Shown here in pieces: positions 17,630 to 26,267 of a DNA stretch of 45,164 nucleotides. Position 1 is the first letter of the stretch. The number at the start of each line of letters is the position of its first letter. The stretch comes from Deltaproteobacteria bacterium (lineage in GTDB: Bacteria > Desulfobacterota > Desulfuromonadia > Desulfuromonadales > Geopsychrobacteraceae). The stretch lies in NCBI GenBank assembly GCA_018399135.1, contig JAGYPB010000022.1, forward strand, positions 1-45,164, in the 5' to 3' direction. The notes below the pieces were generated by a model, which had not been told where the DNA came from, did not search any database, and saw only the letters and a program-made list of their open reading frames with translations. The position numbers and the translations under genes were made by a program.

Positions 17630-18673
17630 ATGAAATATACCCGCGTCCATATTGAATCTGTTGGTTACGAGTTGGCTCCCATCGTTGTCACCTCGACCGA
17701 ACTGGAAAACCGGATAGCACCGGTATATAAGGCGCTACACATCGCGCCGGGGCAGTTAGAAGTGCTGACCGGTATCCGTGAGCGGCGTTGGTGGAAACCC
17801 GGCACAACTATCTCTTACGGCGCCATTGCGGCGGCGAAAAAATCGCTGCAAGAACGCAATATTGCTGCTGAAGATATCGGTGCGGTGGTTTATGCCGGGG
17901 TTTGTCGCGAACATTTTGAACCGGCTACGGCCTGCCTGGTTGCGTCGGCTCTAGGTGTTCGTGGAGATGTGGCAATCTATGATATTTCAAACGCTTGCCT
18001 TGGTGTGCTTAATGGAGTACTTGATATTGCCAACCGGATTGAACTGGGACAGATTCGGGCCGGACTGGTGGTTGCCTGTGAAAGTTCGCGGGAAATCAAC
18101 GAGATCATGATTCAAAAGATGCTCGACAATCCGACCATGCCTCTGTTTACCCAATCTCTGGCGACCCTGACCGGTGGCTCCGGTGCCGCAGCAGTATTGT
18201 TGACCGACGGTTCTTTTTCCCCCTCACGGCGACCAAAACTGTTGGGTGGTGTAACAGTCGCCGAACCCCAATATCATGAACTTTGTCGTTGGGGGCTGAC
18301 CCAGGAAACAGCAGCTTGTCAGCAGCCGTTCATGCAGACCGATGCGGTAGCTGTCATGAAACATGGAGTTGAGCTGGGCAAACGCACCTGGGAGCTTTTC
18401 AGTAGTAAACTCGGCATTACGGCTGAAAAAATTGACAAGGTTATCTGCCATCAGGTCGGGGAAGCGCATCAGCGCCTGATTCTGCAGAACCTTGGTATTG
18501 ATCCGGCAAAAGATTTTCAAACCTTCGAGTTTCTTGGTAACATGGGGACTGTATCCCTGCCGATCACCGCGGCCATCGCCAAAGAGCGCGATCTGCTGCG
18601 CCCTGGTGATCTGGTTGGCTTTCTTGGTATCGGCAGTGGTCTGAACTGTCTGATGATGGCTATCCAATGGTAA
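17630..18673 (+). CDS. oleA: OleA, acyl-CoA/acyl-ACP head-to-head condensing thiolase
   Basis: This 347-residue thiolase-superfamily protein of the KASIII branch has a visible catalytic set: Cys123 (SNACLGVLNG), His274 (VICHQVGEAHQ) and Asn304 (FLGNMGTVS). The TGIRERRWW and AGVCREHFEPATA segments are typical of OleA. Known OleA joins two activated fatty acyl chains by non-decarboxylative Claisen condensation to give a 2-alkyl-3-oxo acid in the cytoplasm. It begins the compact oleABCD-PPTase block, whose genes all overlap; oleB starts 7 nt before its stop. The start is ATG at 17630 with only a weak GAAG upstream. Context distinguishes it from FabH or other KASIII enzymes. The nearby Pfa synthase is the likely source of at least one acyl donor (inference). 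Confidence 0.93.
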   Translation: MKYTRVHIESVGYELAPIVVTSTELENRIAPVYKALHIAPGQLEVLTGIRERRWWKPGTTISYGAIAAAKKSLQERNIAAEDIGAVVYAGVCREHFEPATACLVASALGVRGDVAIYDISNACLGVLNGVLDIANRIELGQIRAGLVVACESSREINEIMIQKMLDNPTMPLFTQSLATLTGGSGAAAVLLTDGSFSPSRRPKLLGGVTVAEPQYHELCRWGLTQETAACQQPFMQTDAVAVMKHGVELGKRTWELFSSKLGITAEKIDKVICHQVGEAHQRLILQNLGIDPAKDFQTFEFLGNMGTVSLPITAAIAKERDLLRPGDLVGFLGIGSGLNCLMMAIQW

Positions 18674-19587
18674 TTGATTCACCACTGTTTAAATCCGAAT
18701 ATCCCTTCAAGAGCAACTTTCTCGACCTTAACGGCCTGGCTTATCATTATCTTGATGAAGGCAAGGGCTCGCCGGTAGTGATGCTCCATGGTAATCCGAG
18801 CTGGTCTTTTTACTATCGTAACCTGGCGCGTCAGCTCAGCAAACGTCATCGCGTGATTGTACCGGATCATATTGGCTGTGGTCTGTCGATGAAGCCGGCT
18901 GATTCACTCTATCAATATCACCTCAAGCAGCGGGTTGACGATCTTGAGCGGTTAATTGATCACCTTCAGCTGCCGGAAAAAATCACCCTGGTTGTTCACG
19001 ATTGGGGTGGCATGATCGGCATGGCCTGGGCGATACGCCACCCGCAGCGTCTTGCGCGTCTGGTGCTGATGAATACCGCGGCGTTTCATCTCCCCGTCGG
19101 GAAAAAACTGCCGCCGGCCTTGAAAATTTGTCGCGATACCCAGTTTGGCGCTTTTCTGGTGCAGGGGTTTAACCTGTTTGCCCGCGCTGCCGCCAAGATC
19201 GGTTGTAAGCGCAATCCCATGCCGTACGAACTGCGTCAACTCTATAGCAGTCCCTACGATAACTGGCAGCACCGTATCGCAACCTTACGTTTTGTTCAGG
19301 ATATCCCTCTGCAACCTGAGGATCCCAGCTTCGCATTGGTGAGCGAGGTTGAGAAGGGATTGGCTCAGTTTGCCGAGATTCCGGTCTGCATTCTCTGGGG
19401 GGAGAAGGACTTTGTTTTTGATCAGCATTTTTTGCGTGAGTGGGAAAAGCGCTTCCCTCAAGCAGAAGTGCATCGTTTTCCCGACTGTGGCCATTATGTC
19501 CTTGAAGATGCTACGGAAGAAATTATCCCGCTCATCCGGGACTTTCTGCGGAAACATCCGCTGGAAAAATCCCGCGCAACATCATGA
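18667..19587 (+). CDS. oleB: OleB, beta-lactone decarboxylase (alpha/beta hydrolase)
   Basis: This 306-residue alpha/beta hydrolase of the haloalkane dehalogenase-like group has HGNPSWSFYYRNL as the oxyanion-region signature, nucleophile Asp112 in VVHDWGGM and catalytic His276 in DCGHYVLED. OleB opens and decarboxylates the cis-beta-lactone made by OleC, releasing a cis-olefin. Here it stands as a separate gene; in some bacteria it is fused to OleC. The ATG lies inside the oleA stop region, giving a 7-bp overlap, and its own stop overlaps oleC by four bases (ATGA). Without this context it would be called a haloalkane dehalogenase; the oleA-C-D neighbours decide. Confidence 0.92.
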   Translation: MVIDSPLFKSEYPFKSNFLDLNGLAYHYLDEGKGSPVVMLHGNPSWSFYYRNLARQLSKRHRVIVPDHIGCGLSMKPADSLYQYHLKQRVDDLERLIDHLQLPEKITLVVHDWGGMIGMAWAIRHPQRLARLVLMNTAAFHLPVGKKLPPALKICRDTQFGAFLVQGFNLFARAAAKIGCKRNPMPYELRQLYSSPYDNWQHRIATLRFVQDIPLQPEDPSFALVSEVEKGLAQFAEIPVCILWGEKDFVFDQHFLREWEKRFPQAEVHRFPDCGHYVLEDATEEIIPLIRDFLRKHPLEKSRATS

Positions 19588-21248
19588 ACACCGAATCCTT
19601 CGGTAATATTGCCGCTTACCTCCCGGCTATGGCCAGCCGTCAGCCAGATACCGTTGCGATTTATTGTCCGGTTGGACGTTTCTCACCGCAACAACTCTAT
19701 TCCAGCTATACCTATGCTGATCTGGATCTGGAGAGCAATCGTATGGCGACAATTCTGGGTGACCTCGGTATCGGACGTGGTGTCCGGACGGTGCTGATGG
19801 TGACCCCTGGTCTGGAGTTTTTTGCTCTGACCTTTGCCCTGTTCAAAATTGGAGCGGTGCCGGTACTGGTCGATCCCGGGATGGGGACTAAAAACCTGAA
19901 AACATGCCTCGAAGAAGCCCAACCGACAGCTTTTATTGGTATTCCTAAAGCGCATCTGGCCTGCAGGCTGTTCGGTTGGGCGCGCAGCACTCTGTCCGTG
20001 CGATTGACCACCGGCCCGCGTTTATGGTTTGACGAACATTCCCTGCCTCGCATACTCGCTAAAACCAGCAACCAGGCGGCCGTCGCCCCGATCGAGCCTG
20101 AGCCGGATGAAACCGCCGCTATTCTCTTCACCAGCGGCAGCACCGGTGTTCCTAAAGGGGTGGTCTATACCCATCTGAACTTCATTGCCCAGGTTAAAGC
20201 ATTAAAGGCTATCTATCAAATTCAGCCCGGTGAGATGGATCTGCCAACCTTTCCTCTGTTTGCCCTGTTCGCCCCGGCTCTTGGCATGACTGCGGTCATT
20301 CCCCAGATGGATTTTACCCGACCAGGAGAGGTTGATCCGCAAAAAATCATCGCGACGATCAAACGTTTTGAGATAACAACCATGTTTGGTTCACCGGCTT
20401 TGATCCGTCGGGTCGCCTTGTATGGTAACCAGCACGGTGTCAAACTGCCGACCCTCAAACGAGCGATCTCTGCCGGCGCGCCGGTGGCTGCAACGACACT
20501 GGAGCAATTCAGTCGTTTGCTGCCTGAGGACGCACGTATTTTTACCCCCTATGGCGCCACTGAAGCCTTGCCGGTTTGCTCAATGGACAGTATAACCATT
20601 CTTGAGGAAACCCGGCAGTTGACTGATCTGGGGCAGGGGGTCTGTGTTGGTCATCCAGTGCCGGGTGTTGATGTCGGCATTATCCCTGTAACGGATGAGC
20701 CGATAGCCCGGTTTGATCCCGAGTTGTTGCTTGCTGAAGGGCAGGTTGGTGAAATCATCGTCGCTGGTGAGCAGGTCACCCGTTCTTATTTTAATCGTGA
20801 ACAATCGACGCAACTGGCCAAAATCGAAGATCCCGCCAACAACCGTTTTTTTCATCGTATGGGCGATCTCGGTTATCGTGACAAAGAGGGGCGGATCTGG
20901 TTCTGTGGGCGTAAAGCTCACCGGGTCATCATTGGAGAAGACACCCTGTTCACCATTCCTTGTGAAGGGGTTTTTAACGTCCACACCGAGGTCTTTCGCA
21001 CGGCACTGGTCGTTGTTGAAGTTGGTGGCAAACGGGCACCCTTAGTCTGTGTCGAACTGGAACCAGGTACGAGCTCTGATCGGCATGAGCAGATCTTTGC
21101 TGATCTTGCACAGATCGCAGGTAAATTTCCCCATACTGCAACTATTGAGCGCTTTCTCATTCATCCCGGTTTCCCCGTGGATATCCGTCATAATGCTAAA
21201 ATTTTCCGTGAGAAACTGGCGGTCTGGGCGCAACAGAAGGTAACCTGA
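19584..21248 (+). CDS. oleC: OleC, beta-lactone synthetase (AMP-dependent ligase family)
   Basis: This 554-residue ANL-superfamily enzyme has the P-loop TSGSTGVPKG at residues 183-192, the YGATE motif from Tyr323 and the late MGDLGYRD segment. OleC adenylates the 2-alkyl-3-hydroxy acid from OleD and cyclises it to a cis-beta-lactone. ATG overlaps the oleB stop (ATGA) and its TGA shares one base with the oleD ATG, so translation is tightly coupled. Length is normal for the family. A fatty acyl-CoA ligase would be the generic call, but position between oleB and oleD settles it. Confidence 0.93.
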   Translation: MNTESFGNIAAYLPAMASRQPDTVAIYCPVGRFSPQQLYSSYTYADLDLESNRMATILGDLGIGRGVRTVLMVTPGLEFFALTFALFKIGAVPVLVDPGMGTKNLKTCLEEAQPTAFIGIPKAHLACRLFGWARSTLSVRLTTGPRLWFDEHSLPRILAKTSNQAAVAPIEPEPDETAAILFTSGSTGVPKGVVYTHLNFIAQVKALKAIYQIQPGEMDLPTFPLFALFAPALGMTAVIPQMDFTRPGEVDPQKIIATIKRFEITTMFGSPALIRRVALYGNQHGVKLPTLKRAISAGAPVAATTLEQFSRLLPEDARIFTPYGATEALPVCSMDSITILEETRQLTDLGQGVCVGHPVPGVDVGIIPVTDEPIARFDPELLLAEGQVGEIIVAGEQVTRSYFNREQSTQLAKIEDPANNRFFHRMGDLGYRDKEGRIWFCGRKAHRVIIGEDTLFTIPCEGVFNVHTEVFRTALVVVEVGGKRAPLVCVELEPGTSSDRHEQIFADLAQIAGKFPHTATIERFLIHPGFPVDIRHNAKIFREKLAVWAQQKVT

Positions 21249-22249
21249 TGATTCTGGTAACGGGTGGCCGTGGATTTCTTGGCGGATCGATCGTAAGGAT
21301 GTTGCTTGAACAGGGCAGGTTGGTTCGCTCGTTGGCGCGTCATCATTGTTCACAACTTGAAGCCGCCGGAGTGGAACAGTTTATCGGCGACCTAAGCGAT
21401 TCACTGCTGGTTGATAAGGCTGTTTACGGATGTGACCTGGTCTATCATGTTGCCGCTAAAGCCGGGGTCTGGGGGGACTATCAGGATTTTTACAACGCTA
21501 ATGTGATTGGCACCCGGAACGTCATCAACGCTTGTCGCAAACTTGGAGTAACACGGCTGGTTTATACCAGTTCCCCCAGTGTCGTCTTTGATGGAACCGA
21601 CATGGAAGGAGTTGATGAGTCAGTTCCATACCCGCAGCATTTTCACGCCAGTTACCCGCAAACTAAAGCCCAGGCGGAACAGCTGGTTCTGGCTGCTAAT
21701 GGCAATCAGCTTGCTACGGTGACGCTACGGCCCCATCTGATCTGGGGGCCGGGGGATAATCATCTGGTTCCGCGTATTCTGGAGCGCGGCCGTAACGGAC
21801 AACTGCGGCGCATAGGCAAACGCGATAATCTGATTGATGCGGTCTATATCGATAACGCTGCTGTGGCACATCTGCAGGCAGCTGAACACCTGGCGATCGG
21901 TTCTCCGGTCGCAGGCAGGGTGTATTTTATTGCCAACAACGAGCCGATTCCCCTGTGGGATCTGGTCAATCAGATCCTCTCCGCCGGAAACCATCCTCCT
22001 GTCACCAGAACAATCTCACCGCAGCTCGCCTATCTGGCCGGAGCTATGCTGGAAATAATCTACAAAAACCTCCGTCTGTCTGGAGAACCCCGCATGACCC
22101 GTTTTGTCGCTCGTGAACTTGCAACTTCACACTGGTTTGATCTTTCCGCTGCCCAACGTGATTTCGGCTATCTACCGCAGGTCAGTATCAACCAGGGGAT
22201 GGAGCGACTGCGGCATTGGTTGCAGCAGGAGTCGTTAGGTGGCCTTTGA
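21248..22249 (+). CDS. oleD: OleD, NADPH-dependent 2-alkyl-3-oxoalkanoate reductase
   Basis: This 333-residue extended short-chain dehydrogenase (3-beta-HSD/epimerase-like) has the N-terminal nucleotide-binding motif TGGRGFLGG at residues 5-13 and the catalytic pair Tyr136 and Lys140 in SYPQTKAQAE. OleD reduces the beta-keto acid from OleA to the beta-hydroxy acid that OleC uses. The start overlaps the oleC stop (TGATG), and the 3' end overlaps the PPTase gene by 11 bases. Length is typical. Confidence 0.93.
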   Translation: MILVTGGRGFLGGSIVRMLLEQGRLVRSLARHHCSQLEAAGVEQFIGDLSDSLLVDKAVYGCDLVYHVAAKAGVWGDYQDFYNANVIGTRNVINACRKLGVTRLVYTSSPSVVFDGTDMEGVDESVPYPQHFHASYPQTKAQAEQLVLAANGNQLATVTLRPHLIWGPGDNHLVPRILERGRNGQLRRIGKRDNLIDAVYIDNAAVAHLQAAEHLAIGSPVAGRVYFIANNEPIPLWDLVNQILSAGNHPPVTRTISPQLAYLAGAMLEIIYKNLRLSGEPRMTRFVARELATSHWFDLSAAQRDFGYLPQVSINQGMERLRHWLQQESLGGL

Positions 22250-22925
22250 TATATCACCCTGGCAGGCACCACCACCGTCCTTACTGATTGGGACTGGAGA
22301 TCTTCATCTGTGGCGCTTTCGCACCGACATCTCCGCCCGAAGTGCTGATTCTCTGCGACAATCACTCTCAGCAGATGAATGTATCCGTGCTGATCGTTTT
22401 ATAAATCCTCTACATCAGATACAATTTATTGCTGCCCGTTACGGCCTGCGACACATTCTAGCTGGTTATCTAAAATGCCTTCCAGCGGCCATTCTATTTG
22501 ACTATGGTGAGCAGGGAAAACCTTCTCTTCAATTGGACAATGCACAGCCTCTCGATTTTAATCTCTCCCATTCCGGGGGCTGGGGGCTTGTTGCAGTAAC
22601 ATCTGGGCTTGCTGTTGGTGTCGATCTGGAGCAGATTGTCCCTAAGGACAGCCTTTTGCAACTTTCGGATTATGCTTTTGATATGGAAGAGAAGGGTCTT
22701 TTTTCTGCTTTTTCACCAGCTCGACAAGAGCGCGGTTTTTTTCGTTTATGGACGGCCAAGGAGGCCAGATTAAAAATGCTCGGAGTTGGTTTTGGCAACA
22801 TGAATAAGGTTGTTTTACCTTGTTTTCAGCGTTTTTTTGTTCCGGCTAAAGGTTATGTTGCCGCCGTCGCAATAGATCATCCTGTGAAGCGAATTATCCG
22901 TTATCATGATGTTATGAGCAGATAA
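22239..22925 (+). CDS. 4'-phosphopantetheinyl transferase, Sfp/PfaE type
   Basis: This 228-residue protein has the Sfp-type signatures: NLSHSGGW, GVDLEQI with metal-binding Asp129, and WTAKEARLK with Trp171, Lys174 and Glu175. Enzymes of this class transfer the phosphopantetheine arm of CoA to ACP serines. Here the obvious substrates are the three ACPs of the PfaA-type protein, so it fills the role of PfaE in marine gammaproteobacteria. Its position at the end of the ole block rather than beside pfa ties the two halves of the locus together. The start is GTG at 22239, inside oleD, with AGGAG 7 nt upstream. Confidence 0.92.
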   Translation: MAFDISPWQAPPPSLLIGTGDLHLWRFRTDISARSADSLRQSLSADECIRADRFINPLHQIQFIAARYGLRHILAGYLKCLPAAILFDYGEQGKPSLQLDNAQPLDFNLSHSGGWGLVAVTSGLAVGVDLEQIVPKDSLLQLSDYAFDMEEKGLFSAFSPARQERGFFRLWTAKEARLKMLGVGFGNMNKVVLPCFQRFFVPAKGYVAAVAIDHPVKRIIRYHDVMSR

Positions 22926-22951
22926 CTCTTTATAAACCCCATCTTTATGAT

Positions 22952-22988
22952 AACCTTCGGTTAATCACCTGAACCTATAGGTTTTTTT
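22952..22988 (+). promoter_or_regulatory. Twin AACC/GGTT hairpins abutting the next start codon
   Basis: AACC-ttc-GGTT (22952-22962) is followed by the perfect palindrome AACCTATAGGTT (22972-22983), then seven T's that run straight into ATG at 22989. The second element looks like a small terminator after the PPTase gene. It also covers the place where a ribosome binding site should be, and none is visible, so it could instead act on translation of the next gene. Stem strength is modest. Confidence 0.45.
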
Positions 22989-24368
22989 ATGAAAAAACAG
23001 TTACAACGGTTGCTGGTGCTGCTACTGCTGCTTGCCGGTTGGCTCAGTGCCTTTCTGGTAACCGGGCAGTTTGGTCGCTCTTCTCTTTATCTACTGCCGC
23101 CGGTTCTCCTACTCGGTGCCGGCATGGGATTACTCATCAAGCTCACAAATATCCGTGCCACCGTGTTAACCCTGGCGGTGTCAGCAATCACTGCTCTGGT
23201 GCTTCTCAATCAGTTTTTTCCTCAACATAAACCGCGTTTATCCACTTTTAAAACGTCAAGTCCTGATCCTTTTCTGGTAGGGATTGAGGTGCCGGTTACT
23301 GATCAGCTGTCTGAATTCATGAGTGAACGTTATCTTGAAAGTTCATCAGCCATAACCATACAGTTGATTGCCCGCCTGCCGGCCCCGGCCCGGCAGATGC
23401 TGATCGTCGATAACCACATGTACGTGACATTGCCTGATCTTGGCGCTATTTATCTGATTGATCAGATCAGCAGAGCGCAACCCACCGATCATCCCATCCT
23501 CTATCATTCGGGGCTGGATCGTCCTTTTGGTTTGGCGGTCAGTAAAGGAAGAATGTTTGTTGCCGAACCTTATCAGGTGATTGAACTGATCGATAGCAAC
23601 CTTGATCTGCTGGTTGATACAGAAAATATTCTACTTGATGGTTTGCCGGATGATGGTGGTCACTGGATGCGGGCTCTGTCCAGCGACCGAGAAGGATTTC
23701 TGTATCTGTCCATTGGTTCACGCTGTAATGCTTGTGAAGAGGAAGACCAACGGCGGGCGACCATTATCAGGATCAATCCCGATACTGGTGACGCGCGTGA
23801 ATTTGCCCGTGGGTTACGCAACAGTGTGGGATTGTCGATAGCACCGGATACCGGCAAGCTATGGGGAACTGATATCAGTCGCGAACTACCGGGCCGAACC
23901 CCACCGCCGGATGAATTGAATCGTATCAGCGCGGATAAGCATTACGGTTGGCCATATTGCTATGGACAACAGACCTCCGATCCACAGTTGGGTTCAGAGA
24001 CGTATTGTCGCGACACTGTACCGGCAACCGTCGATCTGCCCCCTTTGTGTCAGCCCATGGGTTTAGTTTTTGGTGACACCTTAATGGCCCCTGTCGATTA
24101 TCAGAACAGCATCTATGTATTATGTGGTGGCAGTGGTTATCGCCTCTCACATTCCGGCCCCAACATCATTCGATTGCCTTATCGACAGGGAGATATCATT
24201 GGTAACGCAAGCAATTTTCTCCGTGGCTGGGATGCTGAGTGGGGAGCACCGATTGCTCTGGCTGTGTCGCAGCAGGGTCATCTGTATATCAGTGATGAAA
24301 AAACCCAAGCGATCTATCGTGTACGCTGGCCTGAGTCGGCGAATCAGGGGATACTACAAAGCCATTGA
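22989..24368 (+). CDS. Membrane-anchored PQQ-dependent sugar dehydrogenase-like beta-propeller protein
   Basis: This 459-residue protein has two or three N-terminal hydrophobic segments (about residues 5-25, 28-48 and 53-75), then a soluble beta-propeller domain resembling soluble glucose/sorbosone dehydrogenases. RPFGLAVSKGRMFVAEP, IGSRCNACEE, LRNSVGLSIAPDTGKLW and HYGWPYCYG are typical repeats and loops of that family. Such enzymes oxidise sugars or aldoses with PQQ, but some members have lost catalysis. Extra cysteine pairs (CNAC, the Cys of YCYG, TYC) suggest disulfides or metal binding in an extracytoplasmic domain. It follows the PPTase gene by 63 nt across a hairpin. I see no direct link to the lipid locus, and the substrate is unknown. 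Confidence 0.75.
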   Translation: MKKQLQRLLVLLLLLAGWLSAFLVTGQFGRSSLYLLPPVLLLGAGMGLLIKLTNIRATVLTLAVSAITALVLLNQFFPQHKPRLSTFKTSSPDPFLVGIEVPVTDQLSEFMSERYLESSSAITIQLIARLPAPARQMLIVDNHMYVTLPDLGAIYLIDQISRAQPTDHPILYHSGLDRPFGLAVSKGRMFVAEPYQVIELIDSNLDLLVDTENILLDGLPDDGGHWMRALSSDREGFLYLSIGSRCNACEEEDQRRATIIRINPDTGDAREFARGLRNSVGLSIAPDTGKLWGTDISRELPGRTPPPDELNRISADKHYGWPYCYGQQTSDPQLGSETYCRDTVPATVDLPPLCQPMGLVFGDTLMAPVDYQNSIYVLCGGSGYRLSHSGPNIIRLPYRQGDIIGNASNFLRGWDAEWGAPIALAVSQQGHLYISDEKTQAIYRVRWPESANQGILQSH

Positions 24369-24415
24369 TGTGCTTATTTTTCGCCCCCCTTGTTTTCAAC
24401 GGAAGGATTTTCTCC

Positions 24416-24444
24416 TTGACACTCCACGGTCTATTTGGTACTTC
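24416..24444 (+). promoter_or_regulatory. Probable tRNA-Cys promoter
   Basis: TTGACA (24416-24421), a 17-nt spacer and TACTTC (24439-24444) place a transcription start about 20 nt before the tRNA. The -35 is consensus and the -10 is poor. There is no other candidate in the 103-nt gap. Confidence 0.45.
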
Positions 24445-24471
24445 AATCTCCACGTCTGATCGGCGCATATC

Positions 24472-24545
24472 GGCCCCGTCGCCAAGTGGTAAGGCAGAGG
24501 TCTGCAACACCTTTATCAGCAGTTCGAATCTGCTCGGGGCCTCCA
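24472..24545 (+). tRNA. tRNA-Cys (GCA), CCA encoded
   Basis: This is a 74-nt cloverleaf. Acceptor GGCCCCG pairs with CGGGGCC, the anticodon stem GAGGT/ACCTT encloses loop CTGCAAC with anticodon GCA, the T-arm is GCAGTTCGAATCTGC, and the discriminator T is followed by CCA. A strong terminator follows 11 nt later. Confidence 0.95.
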
Positions 24546-24556
24546 ATAACTCTGAA

Positions 24557-24588
24557 GTGCCAGCCTTTTTTGGTTGGCACTTTTTTTT
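24557..24588 (+). terminator. Intrinsic terminator after tRNA-Cys
   Basis: GTGCCAGCC (24557-24565) pairs with GGTTGGCAC (24572-24580), including one G-T pair, followed by eight T's. It ends the tRNA transcript and overlaps the only upstream start alternative (TTG at 24574) of the next gene, arguing against that start. Confidence 0.9.
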
Positions 24589-24600
24589 CGGTCATTCTCC

Positions 24601-25419
24601 ATGGAACTCCTGACTTCACAGGTCATAGCGCTGACCATCACTTTCGGTGTGATTGCCGGTTTTCTCGCCGGATTACTGGGGATTGGTGGCGGGGTGATTC
24701 TGGTACCGCTGTTTTTATGGTTGTTTCCGCTTGTCGGTTTTCCGCCGGAACTGGTTGTCCATACCGCTTTTGGTACAAGTCTCGCGATCATTCTCCCTAC
24801 CGCTATCAGCAGCACCCTCGGCCATCGCAAGCGTGGTAATATCCATGGCGAGATGGTCCTCTATTTGTCGGTTGGTGGTATTATAGGTGGTTTGATTGGT
24901 GCCACTATCGCTGCTCTGATTTCCGGTAGTATTCTTAAAACCTGTTTTGGGCTGCTGCAAATTGGCATCAGCGCGCGCCTGCTTTTTTTCAAGCAACCTT
25001 ATCTGCCACCGGAATGTATTGACTGTGCGCGCCCCTGGCAGTTTGTTGTGGTTGGATTTATCGGTGGGTCTTTTTCGGCATTTTTTGGTATCGGTGGCGG
25101 AGTCATCACCGTGCCCTTGCTGCTATTGTTGCTGCACCTGCCGATGCGCCTGGCGGTTGGCAATTCAAGTGCTCTGATTGTCGTATCATCGCTGGCTGCG
25201 GTGTCAGGTTATATCTGGCACGGTCTCCAGCAATCGATTGCCGTTCCTTATTCCTTTGGTTACGTTAACTGGCTGGTGGTGCTCCTGGTGGCGCCGGTGA
25301 CTATGATCTGTGCGCGACTGGGTGTGCGTATTGCCAACAAAGCCAGCCAAACCAAACTGATTCGAATTTTTGCCGTGGTGTTGATGTTAATCGGGGTTAA
25401 AATCGTTTTTAACCTGTAG
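24601..25419 (+). CDS. TauE/SafE-family sulfite/sulfonate exporter-like permease
   Basis: This 272-residue, very hydrophobic protein has about eight membrane segments in two related halves. Each half opens with the family glycine motif: GLLGIGGGVILVPL near residue 27 and AFFGIGGGVITVPLLL near residue 160. Members (TauE, SafE, CuvA) export small organic or inorganic anions such as sulfite, sulfoacetate or organic acids; the substrate here is unknown. The ATG at 24601 is preferred because the in-frame TTG at 24574 lies inside the tRNA-Cys terminator. AmrB starts 23 nt downstream. Confidence 0.88.
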   Translation: MELLTSQVIALTITFGVIAGFLAGLLGIGGGVILVPLFLWLFPLVGFPPELVVHTAFGTSLAIILPTAISSTLGHRKRGNIHGEMVLYLSVGGIIGGLIGATIAALISGSILKTCFGLLQIGISARLLFFKQPYLPPECIDCARPWQFVVVGFIGGSFSAFFGIGGGVITVPLLLLLLHLPMRLAVGNSSALIVVSSLAAVSGYIWHGLQQSIAVPYSFGYVNWLVVLLVAPVTMICARLGVRIANKASQTKLIRIFAVVLMLIGVKIVFNL

Positions 25420-25442
25420 CTGTTTTTTATCCAGGAGGAGCC

Positions 25443-26246
25443 ATGATTCGCCAACCCGTTGTTGCCGGTCTGTTTTATCCTGCCAATGCTATGGAGCTCA
25501 CCCGCCAGTTGGCCTCTTTTGTTGTCGCTGCGGGCCAGCAACAGACGGCGACGGCGGCGGTGTTGCCCCATGCCGGTTATGTGTATTCCGGTGATGTGGC
25601 CGGCGCGGTGATTTCACGTATCCAGGTGCCGCAGAAGGTGATTCTGCTCGGCCCCAATCATCATGGCAGAGGAGAGCAAATAGCTGTCAGCGCAGTTGAT
25701 GCCTGGGCAACTCCCTTGGGGAATGTCGCTGTAGCAACAGATTTACGTGCGCATCTGCTCGCTGAGATACCCAGGCTGGCGCTGGATGACAGCGCCCATC
25801 AACAGGAACATTCCCTGGAAGTGCTGCTGCCGTTTTTCCAACATGTACAGCCACAGCTTGAGATTGTTGCCATCGCGTTAAAGCATCTCGACTTGACCCA
25901 GCTCTATGATTTGGGCACCGGCATTGCCCGCACCCTTAACAACTGGAATGAGCCGGTATTGCTGGTGGCCAGCAGTGATATGAACCATTTTTTGCCGGCT
26001 GCAGCGAATACCCGACTCGATGATCTAGCTATCGATGCCATGATGTCTTGTGATCCCCAGCGGCTTTATCGTGTTGTTACTGAGCAACAGATCAGTATGT
26101 GTGGTGTCTCTGCTGTTGTTGCCGTGATGGAAGCGGCTAAAGCCATGGACGCACAAAACTGTGAACTGGTACGTTACAGTCATTCTGGGGAAAAGAGTGG
26201 TGATAACAGTCGTGTTGTCGGTTATGCCGGACTGTTGATGAGTTAA
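25443..26246 (+). CDS. amrB: AmmeMemoRadiSam system protein B (MEMO1 family)
   Basis: This 267-residue MEMO-like protein starts with RQPVVAGLFYPA and has the conserved PHAGYVYSG, LGPNHHGRG, EHSLEVLLPF, SSDMNHF and CGVSAV blocks. These form the His/Asp/Cys pocket of the MEMO fold, related to extradiol dioxygenases. In bacteria amrB usually travels with an AMMECR1-domain protein and a radical SAM protein; those partners are not in this window. The start has a near-perfect AGGAGGAG ribosome site 6 nt before ATG. The biochemical role of the family is unsettled. gltX follows after 21 nt. Confidence 0.93.
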   Translation: MIRQPVVAGLFYPANAMELTRQLASFVVAAGQQQTATAAVLPHAGYVYSGDVAGAVISRIQVPQKVILLGPNHHGRGEQIAVSAVDAWATPLGNVAVATDLRAHLLAEIPRLALDDSAHQQEHSLEVLLPFFQHVQPQLEIVAIALKHLDLTQLYDLGTGIARTLNNWNEPVLLVASSDMNHFLPAAANTRLDDLAIDAMMSCDPQRLYRVVTEQQISMCGVSAVVAVMEAAKAMDAQNCELVRYSHSGEKSGDNSRVVGYAGLLMS

Positions 26247-26267
26247 TATCTTAACCAAGGAGTTTTC

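Noticed and set aside
18667..19587. Haloalkane dehalogenase
   Set aside because: The fold and Asp/His residues agree, but position between oleA and oleC identifies the beta-lactone decarboxylase OleB.
24574..24600. TTG start for the TauE/SafE permease
   Set aside because: It lies inside the terminator hairpin of tRNA-Cys; ATG at 24601 begins right before the first membrane helix.
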